Below the pieces are notes generated by a model. The model was given only the letters and a program-made list of their open reading frames with translations, did no database searches and was not told where the DNA came from. 64,000 nt of DNA from contig JAVTVJ010000001.1 of the NCBI GenBank assembly GCA_034509425.1, forward strand, positions 11,923,501 through 11,987,500, read 5' to 3'. The translations under genes were made by a program, and so were the position numbers. Below, one piece after another: positions 37,591 through 56,800 of this stretch; the first letter of the stretch is position 1, and each line of letters starts with the position of its first letter. This DNA is from Eopsaltria australis. Its lineage: Eukaryota; Chordata; Aves; Passeriformes; Petroicidae.

Positions 37591-37625
37591 CCGCAGGAGC
37601 CGCTCGCCCGCAGGAGCCGCTCGCC
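37591..37625 (+). repeat. 17-bp tandem duplication in the TYMS 5' UTR
   Basis: The unit ccgcaggagccgctcgcc is present twice with a 17-bp period (first copy from 37591, second from 37608), ending five bases before the ATG. It is GC-rich and lies in the predicted 5' UTR. It is analogous in place, but not in sequence, to the 28-bp repeats of the human TYMS 5' UTR. Confidence 0.85.
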
Positions 37626-37629
37626 AGCC

Positions 37630-45673
<8,044 letters not shown>

Positions 45674-46085
45674 TGCTATAAACCAGCATTAATGTGTAAA
45701 TGTACCTAACTACTTAGTTTCTGTCAAGTGATAGGGCTTTTATATATTTCAAAAGGTATTTGCTTTATTGTTAAAAAGAAATAGATAGTCACTGCCCAGA
45801 TCTGCCTTCAGTGCTACCCTATAGCTGTACAGGACAGATGATTATTCCTGATATGCAGATGTTAACCCAGTTTTAAGTTGTTAGTGAGTACTTTTCTACA
45901 CATTGTTTCAGTTACCAGTGGCCATTTCTGTAACCATTCAGTTACTCTGTGTGAGTGGCATGTGCTTAGGTGCTTGATTTGAAAATAAGAACTTGTGTGA
46001 TAGGGGACTCCTTCAAGGTGGGAGAAATCATTAAATATATCCTAAAGAGTGTATGTTTAATAAAGCTTTTAAAAAAATCTTCTGG
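45674..46085 (+). other. TYMS: TYMS 3' UTR and polyadenylation signal
   Basis: The 3' UTR runs from the stop to an AATAAA at 46059-46064, with cleavage expected 15-25 bases further on. In mammals the ENOSF1 3' end overlaps this region in antisense; I could see no ENOSF1 terminal exon on the opposite strand here. Confidence 0.7.
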
Positions 46086-49036
46086 GAGGCATGATGCATA
46101 TTTAATGCTGGTGTGTTTTTTTATAGTTAGTAGTAAAAAAAGGTTGGAAAGCAAAGTGTCTTGGAGGGTAACATCTGGCAAGGAAAAACAGACTTCCCAT
46201 GGTCTTCACAGATGAACCATCAGGAAGGCAAAAGATTTTAATGGAACCTTGCTGGAAATTCAATCTCTGCATAATGTCTCTGTAGCAGCAATTTGTTTTT
46301 TATTCCCCAACCCTACATAAATGACTAATTGGATATAAATCAAAGAGAGCTGTAGTTAAACAGAGGTTACCAGATAATATTAGTAATCAACTGTCTGTCA
46401 CCATTTAAAACCAGATCCCACAAACATATGGACTAAATTTGCAGCCTGGAGCTGTAAAACCTAGAGATCACAGTATTTTTAGGAATGGAGTTCATTAATT
46501 AAATTGTAGCAGAATTCAGCTTTCAAATCTTCTTATCCTTGTAACTTCTGCAGTAACTTATAAAATTCCTCTTCAGGAATTTAATTGTGAGTAGATGTGT
46601 GGTTAATATTCAGACATAGGATACTCAATACATATTTGAACATGTGCAAAAATGCAAAGTAATTTTTTAAATTAAATTTTAAACTCAATAAACCAGTAAA
46701 TATTGGAAAAGTATACTATTTCAGATAATTCTAAGAATTTAATAATCAGTGTGCTTTCATTCAGGGTCCTGCATAAGAGAACCATTGAATCTTTCTTAAA
46801 CCAAACTGATCATAACTTTGAAAAGTATACTTTGTATAAAAATTATTTGCATATGTCATTAGGCTGATTTTCCTTATACTGATCACTGATGTTCAGACTA
46901 ATTTTTTTGTAGCGCAGAAAGTTGTTCTCTTTTCCTGACATTTAATCCAACACAACAAGATGGCACAAAGAAAAAAATCTCTGCCTATTGTAAGCACACC
47001 AAATGTAAAGAGACCGCTGCCTATTAGAAAGGTTCTTAATATATACTGTAGTGCACCATTCTCAAAGAGAGATGATCAGACTATGTGCTAATTCAGCTTA
47101 GATCCTGTGAGAAGCTTGGAATGGTCAAATTTACCCTTTTCTGAGGGACATTAAATGAACACTCAGTTCAACCTGGAGTGAACACACTTAGGTCTTCTCT
47201 CAAATTACTGAACCCACAGGTAGTAGCGGCGTTCTTGTTACCACAGCTGAGAGCTGTGTCACATGCTCCTCCTAATGAACTTCACCTCAGCTCTACCAGT
47301 CTGATACTCTAAAGTCACCTAGTTCAGATGGTCCAGGTGTTACCTTTTCATTAATGGTATGTCCCAGCTGTAGGCTGTCAGCCACTTCATACAATGTGCA
47401 TACTTTCATAAGGTAAAGGTTCTTGAGTGTTCCCACAGTCCTCCAAAGTACAAGGAAACAGATTAAGCTGCAAATTCATCTAACAGTTCTGCCTACACTT
47501 AGCAAGCTAAGTTCCTTTTGCTGGCAACCACTTTATGTAACACTGCAGATAAGGTGGATTCTGCAGGACATTTTAACAAATGTAGCTGGAATAAAGCAGG
47601 CCTCAGGGCTTTACTGGTGGGAATTAGCAGTGTCAGTGGTTATCCAGGACAGGAATACCTAGCCAAGAGAATTCAGAATCGGAATCACTTATGTCTCCAT
47701 AAATTGCAGAGGAGTTAGGTGTATGGACATACATAGCATGCATAAGCAAACCAATCTCTATAGCTCTGGAAGAGCTCTTAATTTTTAGTATAGGAATTAA
47801 TTACAACTTCACTGTTTCCCTTTACCAGCACAATTTACTACCAATAGCAGTTGAAGCAAAGCTTGTACCTTGAAGATCAAGAAGGTTTATGGTGCTCAAA
47901 AGATCAGAAAAATGTAAAAAGCATTTACACGGCACATTTTAATGTGAGTAAAAGTAAAAATACATTTTAAAGTTCATAGGTATGAGACTTCTAGGAGCTT
48001 TGATGCAAAAATATGAATATTTGAACAATTTTAATATATAAACAGGAGGTACTCAAGGAATTTTGATTTGCAAAATATGAACACTCTTCGTGCTGCAAAG
48101 ATGACTACTATGACTGCAAGCCATATTCAGAACAGCATTTTAGACAAAACACAGGACATTGCTAGATACTTTCAAGAAATGCATCCTGGTATCATTTATC
48201 CACTTTCCAAGGGTCATTCAACAACTTGGAGATAGCAATGAAATGTCTTACCACTTTGGTCAAATAGCAACTTTGACATTCCACCTTCTTAGATGAGCTT
48301 TTGTAACCCATATTATTTCTGACGTCATATGGTATGTTACAAAATTTGCCTAACTGAAATACCACAAAGAATATTAGTTATCTGATTATGGTAGATGAAG
48401 GGTCAGAAAAGAAAGAACTGCTGAATTTTTGAGACAAACATCTATCTGATCAGCCATCAAAATCGTCTAATGAGCCTGACTCGGTGAGTTTGTCTCCATA
48501 GTGACTGGCACCTGTGAAGTGCCAGTCTGAATATGGAATGCAGCCCAGGTTTCAAGTGCCTTTATTAAAACCACAAACGGTTCACATTCACCTGCTTGAA
48601 GTTTAACCCACCCTTCTAACTTCCCTTTGCAGCCCACAGGAAGGTGGGCTTGTGGGGTAACGACACGAATATATGCTGTGACCACCATGTAGCAATATAT
48701 TTTTTAAGAAATAAAAGAACAATCACCATAGTCAGTTGTTACGAGATTTTTTTAATATAACTAACCTGTTTTCAAGTGTTGGATATGATCAAACATTATC
48801 AAGTGCTGGACTAATTGACAGAGGCCCACAAATCCATCCTAGAGATGACAGTGACACACCAAGACATCCAAAGCCTTTTGGTGCATGACATGAAACAACA
48901 AAACTTACAGCAGTGCATGCAAGCTTATGCTCAGAAATCAGAATCATGACAGCTGAAGAAACTAATCAGACTGCCTTGAAGGATAAGGAGAGAAAGATAT
49001 TCTCATAGCTGCTGCATTTTGCAGAGCCTTTCTCCA
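46086..49036. other. Region between TYMS and the first ENOSF1 remnant
   Basis: I looked on the minus strand for the two C-terminal exons of ENOSF1 (the segment with CPHAGG and the terminal segment) and did not find them by eye. The region is otherwise AT-rich and featureless apart from an inverted repeat at 48503-48527. Confidence 0.5.
48503..48527. repeat. Perfect 9-bp inverted repeat
   Basis: Arms gactggcac and gtgccagtc enclose a 7-base loop. The surrounding 250 bp are less AT-rich than their neighbourhood and contain a 73-codon minus-strand ORF that I do not recognise. It could be a decayed mobile element or a structured conserved segment. Confidence 0.4.
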
Positions 49037-49162
49037 GAACTTTTTGGCCATCAGCAGCACAGACAAGCTTTCATTCACACTTCCCATCCTGCAGCTGTCA
49101 ATTTGGAGATAACTCAAGGCCTTGGCTTGTGGAAGATGTTTAAATATCACTCTGTTGTGTCA
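49037..49162 (-). pseudogene. ENOSF1: ENOSF1 exon remnant (RVIFK...LLMAKKF)
   Basis: Forty-two codons align end to end with the mammalian exon, with conserved blocks QIDSCRMGSVNE and SVLLMAKKF; I count about 35 identities against the recalled human sequence. The first codon is TGA instead of Cys, and the bases before it read AC rather than AG. After AAG TTC the sequence reads TGGAGA, with no GT. A cryptic AG inside the exon (before GTGATATTT) would avoid the stop but would need a preceding phase-2 exon, which I do not see. Confidence 0.85.
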
Positions 49163-50959
49163 GTGTAAGGGAAAAAATGGAAAGTTAAGACCTGGAGACT
49201 TTCAAATTAACATATTATAAGAGCTGCTGTCAACTCATATAAAAGCATTTGTACAGTGTCTCTCCTGTGTGTGTCTCAGTAAATCCAAATTATTTAAATT
49301 TAAATGAGAGATCACATGAGAATTTGGATGAACTTCAAGGATGTTGTCAGTATTAAAAATCAGCTTGAAATGTCAAGAACACTACACCTGACACAGTGAA
49401 CTGAGGTACTCTGAAGAAAAATCAATGTGTGCCAAAGGGCACAGTTGTACTGGATTAAGTTTGGAAATTACTGCCACTTACCTGGATGTTGAATCTTGTA
49501 AGTGAAAGTGAAGTGAAAATGCCAAGTGAAAATGCCTGCTCCATTGCAGGCCAAGGACATGGGCTTAATGTGCACAAAGGCACGCTGAGTTTGTAGTGAG
49601 ACCATTATGTAATGCTCACACAAACTGATCGGGCAGCTCTGCCAGACAACTGCCTCACACTCTGCCTCAAAATCTTTCTATCATTTAGGCTCCTTTGGGA
49701 GCCAACTCACAGCCCCCTGGTCACCTAACTGTGTCCACAGGCAGGAATTTGGGATACTCTGGTGACAGGATTCAGCATGCTTGGGACTGCAGAACTTCGG
49801 GATGTGCTTGCCTATGTGAATGAGCAGCCATTCCTGTTTTGAGGCACCTGAAGTGAAAATAGTAGTGATTCTGCTGTAGGAAATCATTCTTCCTGCTGGA
49901 GACCAGTCCAGCCAGATAAGAGATGGCCTTGTAGCTGAGATACACTTGGATAAGAATCAGGATTCAATTTCTAGCTGTGCTACAGATTTCCTGTCTGGAC
50001 CTTGACTAAGTTGTTCAGTCTGTTGAGGCCTCATATTAATTTCCCATGTTTCTACTACAGATAATTGTATTCCCCTTACTCACATGGGAATTCTGTGGGT
50101 AAATACATTAAATGCTTATGTGGTTCTCAGATGCTATGGTGAAAAAGAAGAGAAAGGTTATATAAAATATCAAGTAAAGCCAAAATTCAGGACTGGACTT
50201 TAATTTGTAAAGCAAGGCTATACTGATGGCTAATTCAAACCCATCCTACTAGATATTATTATGAAACAGCCCCCTCTGCAAATAAAGTGCTCTATCTACT
50301 GTTAGACAACAGCTGAGAGTGAGAAGTACAATTAAATATGTTTATAGCAGGGCTTGGCATGAGAAACTGGCAGCAGAGAAATTATGCTAATGTCATCACT
50401 GTTGTTTCCAGTTGCTGCAGACAATCGAGAATTTGTTAATTCACATTGTTTGGCTCTGTAGATTTGGTGTCAATACTTGGCAAAAAGATGGGTGCAATAA
50501 AAACCAATTTACTTTAATCTGGAGTCTGGTATTCTAAAAAGTACTAGCCTGTCTACTGACGCCTCGCTATTTATGATATATCTGGGAGTTAGTTCTGGTC
50601 TTTGGACTCATCAAAAATATTTCATGGAAAAAACATTTAAATATAGCTGATGGCAGTGACTTAGTACTAATACTAGCAATGAGTTTTCTTGGGGGGAAGG
50701 ACAGGTTTCACCCTTTTGAAATATCTGGAAATGTGCCAGACAAATTCCTCCTAAGGCCAGACAGGGCACTGACAGACCTGACCATGACCAGTCTCACCTG
50801 AGGCTCACACCCTCTGCCCACAGGCCTTAGCTTCTGCCTGTGTGGCATGGCAGGTGTACCTGCCTCCAGCTGTGTCACAGCTGTGGATGTGTCTGGCCAT
50901 GCAGCAACACCCCATCTTGGCTGGACACACCCTGGGCCATGTCTGACCATGGCTCTCCC
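49163..50959. other. Former ENOSF1 intron
   Basis: No exon seen. The short exon carrying the third metal ligand (GEQ in mammals) is expected in this interval or up to 53.6 kb and was not found. The sequence is otherwise ordinary AT-rich DNA, becoming GC-rich after about 50,740. Confidence 0.45.
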
Positions 50960-51522
50960 CACTGCCTGGCCTCTGCTCATCCTCATCCCCATCCCACCAT
51001 TGGGACTAGGGGAGAACTGGAAGGGAAAAAGCTGGAAAATTCATGGTTTGAGATAAAGACAGTTTAATGGGGAAAGCAAAAGCTGCATACACAAACAAAG
51101 CAAAACAAGGAATGAATTCACTGCTTCCCACAGGCAGGCAGGTGTTCAGCCATCTTCAGGAGAGCAGGGCCCCGTCACACATAACGATTACTTGGGAAGA
51201 CGATTGCTACCAGTCCAAACATTCCCCTTCTTCTCCCCACCTTACACACTGAGCACGACACCATATGGTCTGGAATACCCCTTTGGTCAGTTTGTGTCAC
51301 CTGTCCCAGCTGTGTCTCCTCCCAGCCTCCCAGGCACCCCTAACTTCCTTGCCAGCATGGCAGTGTGAAAAGCAGAAAAGGCCTTGGCTTTGCGTAAGCC
51401 CTGCTCAGCAATAACAAAAACATTTCTGTATTATCAACCCTGTGTACAGCACAAATCCAAAACAAATCCCTTTCCTAGCCACTGTGAAAAAATGACCTCC
51501 ACCCCAGCTAAAACCCAGCACA
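50960..51522 (-). mobile_element. Avian ERV LTR remnant (solo)
   Basis: On the minus strand this follows the common avian LTR that begins with a TG then 'ctgggttttagctgggg...', continues through 'ttgataatacag', 'ttattgctgagcagggctta', 'aaggccttttctgctt' and 'ccaaaggggtattccagacc', and ends near 'ccattaaactgtctttatct'. The start at 51522 is fairly clear; the other end is diverged and approximate. No internal retroviral genes adjoin it, so it appears to be a solo LTR. Confidence 0.75.
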
Positions 51523-52330
51523 CCTTCCCACAGCACTGACCCTGCCCAAACGCTGAGTCTGACTGAACCCCTCACAGGGCGGACTGGATGCTCTTCAGGG
51601 GCCACCTGAGAACCCCCACTCTGGCCCCCACCCATAAGCCTGCCAGGCCTCTGGGACTACTCAGGGCCTGCTTGAGTCACCCACATGGCTCCAACAATCC
51701 CTGTCCCTTACCATTTCTGTGTCCCTGCTGTGGCTCTATATCCCCTGAAATGCCCCCTACACCCCACAGCAACTAAACCCCTCTCCAGCAAATCCCATCA
51801 GAGCCCACCTACTTCTCTGTTGGGTGAGAGGGCACATCAGGCTTGGAGGGAGCTCCAGGCAGGGCACTGGGGGCAGGAGCAGCCCTGCTGGCCCTGCCCA
51901 GCCTCACTGGAAGCCCTCCCTCATTAACCCTGCCCTCGGACCCATCTCCGCTCAGGACATGGCCCTAGTCCCTGCCTGAGCTACCCCAGGTGTGATCACA
52001 CCTGTGCAGAGCCATGGAGCTCACTGACCCACACCCTGAACCACAGGCTGAGCCCTGCTTGACCTAGGCCTGACTTCATCACCATGGGCTGGCTGGCAGT
52101 CCCTGGGCTCTGTCTGGCCCTGGTCCCTGTCACTGGGACAGAGCTTGCCCTCAGAGCTGTTTTGGCACCATAACCTTGGCTGGTAACCTTCTCAGTTCTG
52201 CCTGTTCCTCAGACCTGCCCTGCCAGCCTTGCTCCTGGCTCCCCAGACCGCCTCACCTCTGGCAGTGCCACTGGTGCCACCGAGAGGATGACTTGCAGCT
52301 TGCTAACAGCCTGATTTCCTGGAATTTTGA
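51523..52330. other. GC-rich block beside the LTR
   Basis: About 800 bp rich in CCCTG and CTGCCC-type words, in sharp contrast to the AT-rich DNA on both sides. No long ORF or recognisable domain. It may be a diverged repeat related to the neighbouring LTR insertion, or an isolated GC-rich segment; I could not identify it. Confidence 0.4.
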
Positions 52331-53681
52331 TATTTACAGGTGAGTTAGGGCAGCACAGATAGAGTTGATACAATTAGAGGAGCCTGGAACCTCTCCCCTC
52401 TAAACCACACTCCTTCATACCCTTCACTGTGGGGTCATGTCTACACATGCACTGCTGTGCTGAGCAAAACACCGGCTGAAGCACCAAACGCACAGAGCAA
52501 AATGAAAATGAGAGCTGGATATTCATCCTTGGGCTACAGGGAATATCAGCTTCATCAGCCCTTCAGTGCTGTGTGAACCACATTGTCCAGCCTGCACTGT
52601 TCTCCACAGATGTTATCCAAGCTGTCCCATGGACAGTGTGCTCCTCTGAGAACCATGGACTTAATCTTTGTACCTTGCTTCTCTGCCCTTCATATGGGCA
52701 ATCACAATCACAGGATGCATTCTTTCATATTTCTCACTGATGCAGGAATATGAAATTTTAGTAATTACTTTCATAATAATAGTGAAAAAATTTCAGATAT
52801 TTCCAGGTTGTTCACAGAAATTGCAGGTGGGAAGAATGAACCAGAGACATTAAGTAAAGAGAGGCAACCTTGGTAGGGAATAGCTGAAATAGAGACCAAG
52901 TAATTTTGAGCTTTAGTGTTTAACTTCATGCGAAAGAGTTTTGGCACCTGCTCCGAAGGTTATGCAGTCGAATCATTAAACAAACAGTAATTAGGAAAAG
53001 GCCGAAAGCACTTATACATATACTCACATGTCCTCTGGTTACTGCACCAATTTCTGGCACTGTTAAGGCCTGCAAGGAAATAACAAACATTCAAGACTTG
53101 CTTCTGGTGTTTTGAATTCCCAGTGGAGTTACTCAGTAGCACAAAGGATGGAATAACAGCACACTCTTTTCTACGCATTTTATAGAAAATGTAACACATG
53201 TTACAAAGCTTTTTATTAATTTTTTTTCCTGCTTTTTCTTGTCCACAAGCAATGTAAAGAATTATATATCAGGGTGTGTGGAGCAGTAAAGAAATGCACA
53301 TACAGTACATCTGGGGTTTTAACAGTGCTGCTAAGTATAGCATGTTGGGAGCACAAATTCTGAACCAAACTTCCAATTTCACCGGAAACCACACATTTAA
53401 AAAAAAAAGTCCATTCCCATTTCATACTAAATATCGGCTGCCTTCCTTACATAAACATTGCAATCCTTTTACATATTTTTTTAAAAAGAAACTATTTATT
53501 TAAACTTCAGGGAATACAGGTGCAGAACATGTATCAAGATCCTGTAGCAAATACATTTAATAGTATTCTGAATCACTAGTTCAAACTGAACTCTGAATAT
53601 GTGAAGGAACAATATCAACATTACATCAGTACTGACTGAAGTCACTGTAGTATTATTGAAATAAAATATTAAACCTCCAAG
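52331..53681. other. Former ENOSF1 intron
   Basis: I see no exon or recognisable repeat in this stretch; it is ordinary AT-rich sequence. Confidence 0.5.
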
Positions 53682-53828
53682 CTTTGAAACAGTTGCATAT
53701 CCCATCTGGATATGCATATCCTCATCTGGAAAAGTTGGCTCCTTAATCCATGAGGATTTAAACTCAGCTGGTTTAGTGACCCACTCTATTGCTTCCTTTA
53801 TTTCCCATTTTTGCTTTGCATTCAGCAT
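53682..53828 (-). pseudogene. ENOSF1: ENOSF1 exon remnant with lost metal ligands
   Basis: Behind an intact acceptor (CTTATCCCAG) 49 codons align with the barrel-domain exon of ENOSF1: KWEIKEAIEWV, WIKEPTFPDE and GYATVSK match mammalian RWDVPEAVEWM, WIEEPTSPDD and GHATISK. The metal-binding Asp of MDAN is Asn here (MLNAK), and the first Glu of IEEP is Lys (IKEP). Four codons are inserted by a local duplication at 53695-53732. After the terminal AAG the next bases are CTTGG, so the donor is missing. The frame itself is open. Confidence 0.85.
53695..53732. repeat. 19-bp tandem duplication within the ENOSF1 exon
   Basis: Two imperfect copies of gcatatcccatctggatat lie head to tail and create the perfect palindrome ggatatgcatatcc at 53708-53721. 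The duplication accounts for the extra residues between PDE and GYATVSK. Confidence 0.7.
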
Positions 53829-56800
53829 CTGGGATAAGGAAAATAAGAATCAAATACCTGAAGGCTTCTAGAGAGTTATTTTTCCTGTCAAACTGCAAAA
53901 TTTTTATGAAGTGGTAAAAATTCAGGAAATAGAAAGCAAATGAAAGGTTGGAATTTCTGTTCTGTCTGTATTATACTTTTGGCTACATTTATGCAGAGTT
54001 GGAACGACTATGTCAATATCCAGAATAGGTTCAAACCAAGCAGATCAGGACCTGTAGGAAGTAGAGCAGTCTTCTGTGGGAATGAGCATAACTTGGCAGC
54101 ACATACTTAAGTAAAGCACCCTAAAACATGGACATGGCTGCCTGAAACTCTCAGCAGAAAAGCTTGACAAAAAAAAGTGTGGTAGTTTAAATAAGATGAG
54201 TTTTTTGAAGCAGCATTTCTCTCCCACACAAGGGAGAATTTTTCTTTCTATAAAAAATGAATCATCTGAAAGTTACATCATAATTCCTCTGCAGGCTCTT
54301 CAGGTCCTTACCATCCTATATTGACAGAGTTCCTGGTTCAGCATTCCATGATTTATGGCATCTCATGAAAGCTTTGTGCTGCACTGCAGCACCCAGGGTA
54401 GGTCAGCAGCTGTGGTGTGTCAGTGAACACATGGGGCAAAGAATCTGACCCATAGCAGTCAACAGAGTAAAGTTTCCAAATAAAAACAAATGACTTCCAT
54501 CTACTTTTTCATTTTCATTCAAATATTTCAGTTTGAATAACTTCTTTTCCAGCTTATTTTTGGCCAAATATCCGTTAAAAATTATTAACAGGCTTTACTC
54601 TGGAGGCCTCCCTGGATATAAAAGCCACTTAAAATCTTCTAGAACACAATTCTGGTAGTGGGGTTCCCTTGCAAACTCAAATTTCTGGCACAGAAATACA
54701 GGATAAAATTCTCAATGATACATCTACTTTGGTCATATCCAACACCACTCTTCGTTGAAATATATCAACGTTTGTGAACATCATTATTCAGGATTTGAAG
54801 AAGGAAAAAACTAATATTTGTCAATAAATGCATATCAGATATATTTCATCTAATGGTTTTAAATAGAAAATAACATAGTATAGTAGCAAAAAGTGATATT
54901 CACAGTTATTTTGTCTGGGCCAATCATTTCTTGTATAGACCTCAATCTGCAGATATCATCCTGTAGTTAAGCACCCACTTTTTCTTTGAGCATTTATGCA
55001 TAGTTGGAACATGAAATAGATCACTTCTGAATGATTAATGGGGCCATAAACTGGAATCCATAAACTAGATTTTACAGTTTTAGCATCACTGTCTTATAGA
55101 AAGAACTTTCTTGTTATTTCTCCTCCCTTGTGAGTAAGCTTCATCCTACTCTGAAAATAAAACAGCGATGGTGTTTTATAAGTCAGCGGAAACACGTTTA
55201 TCTTCACTTGTGATCAGCCCTCAGCTTTCCCACACCACTCCTGTTTTCCTGCAATGCAGCATTATGCAGCAGTGGAAGGGGGGAGTGTCTGGAAGAGATA
55301 CAGAAGCAAAGTCATCACTGCCCATATCACAGACCTGCAAGAGTTAGACTGGGCCCAGTTTGTCCTTTCAAAGCATAAAATACAGAAGAGTAACACTCAA
55401 TACAAGTTTACAACACATTATCCAGCCTTCTGTCAAGGCCTATGTGTGCAACTGCAAGCAAAGTTACATCAATTAATGATACGTCTCCAAATAACTCCAC
55501 CACACTGCATCTAGAATAATATTAATTTACATGTAATTAGAATAAGCTTTTTATTTCTTCTTCACAAGTAGCTAGAAGAAACCATCAGAAAATGAGATCA
55601 GATGTACCAGTAATATACAGCTGAACCAAACTCCTCAACCCAGCTAACTGTAACAAATAATAAATTTTTCTAATCCAGGTATGAACATCCCATAACTCGG
55701 CAACATTATTTCTAGGTATACCAAGCTGTTTATTTTCCAAAAGAAAAATACCATCTGTATTAACTTGATCTGACACCAATAAACTGAGAAAGTCAAGCAC
55801 ATACAGCTCTCTCTGGCAATAGGGATGCTGTTTATGAAGGAAGCCAAGGGCCCTCTGCTACTGACAGAGTATCCCTCAAAGTGATGGCAACCAGAATTTC
55901 TAGAATAAACCAGCATTTATCAAATTTTGACTCTGAAGAAGACATCTCCATTTCTCATCTATGAAGTTACCACATGTTAAGGGTACTGTGCTTCTCAATG
56001 TAGCTTTCCAAGCACAGATTTTATGTATTTTCATTAACACTCTTAATAATCATACTTCTGGTTAATTCATAGCAGTCCTCTGAGAATCCCTATGTGCATC
56101 AGTCTCTTGCTTAAACCAACAACAGCTGTACCCAGCAAACTCACTGTTACACACAATATACCAACAAAGAAACTTTCTTTTCTATGTTAGTTCCTTGGCT
56201 ATGTCCTCATTCATAAACACTCTGCCTTACTGGGAAAATCACTGAATTGGTATTAGGCCCACTTTTTTACCTCCCCAAATGGACATGCAATGATACATTT
56301 TCAGACAGACCAGAAAAACTTCTATGTGTTTAGGAGCAAGCAGTGAGAATTGTTGGTCATCTGTTAACATTTCCCACTTCACATACCACTTAAAATCTTA
56401 CTGCTATAAAATTGAACACTCAAACCTGTTTTAACTGCTGGTCTGAGTAGCCCAGCCAGGAACAGGATCCTGTATAAGCCAGATATCCATACTTTAACAT
56501 TTTCTGTTCAGAAGCAGATTGGAATAATTACAAGTCAGGCTGTGTTTTAGTCAACAGCATATTATTTTGTTAAATAATGCATCAAAGAACGTTCTTTGGG
56601 AAAACTGAAGGATTGGAGATGTTTTTGCTTCTTTATTTTTCCCAAAGTCCATCATTTTAATCAAATGGATCAATTTGGCCAAATAAGCCCTTCCCTCTTC
56701 TCCCCAGCTATTTCATTGCAAGAGAGCTGCAGAGCAGATAAATCCTTGGAAGAAGCAGAGAACAGCACAAGCTCCTTGCTAACCCAGCGCAAAGAGTTAC

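Noticed and set aside
48467..48688. Minus-strand 73-codon ORF considered as the ENOSF1 C-terminal exon
   Set aside because: It does not contain the CPHAGG segment or any part of the recalled C-terminal sequence, so I do not assign it to ENOSF1.
54680..54780. Minus-strand stretch with LDM and LSCIS resembling part of a middle ENOSF1 exon
   Set aside because: The match needs a gap and covers only a few residues, and flanking splice sites do not fit. It is within chance expectation.
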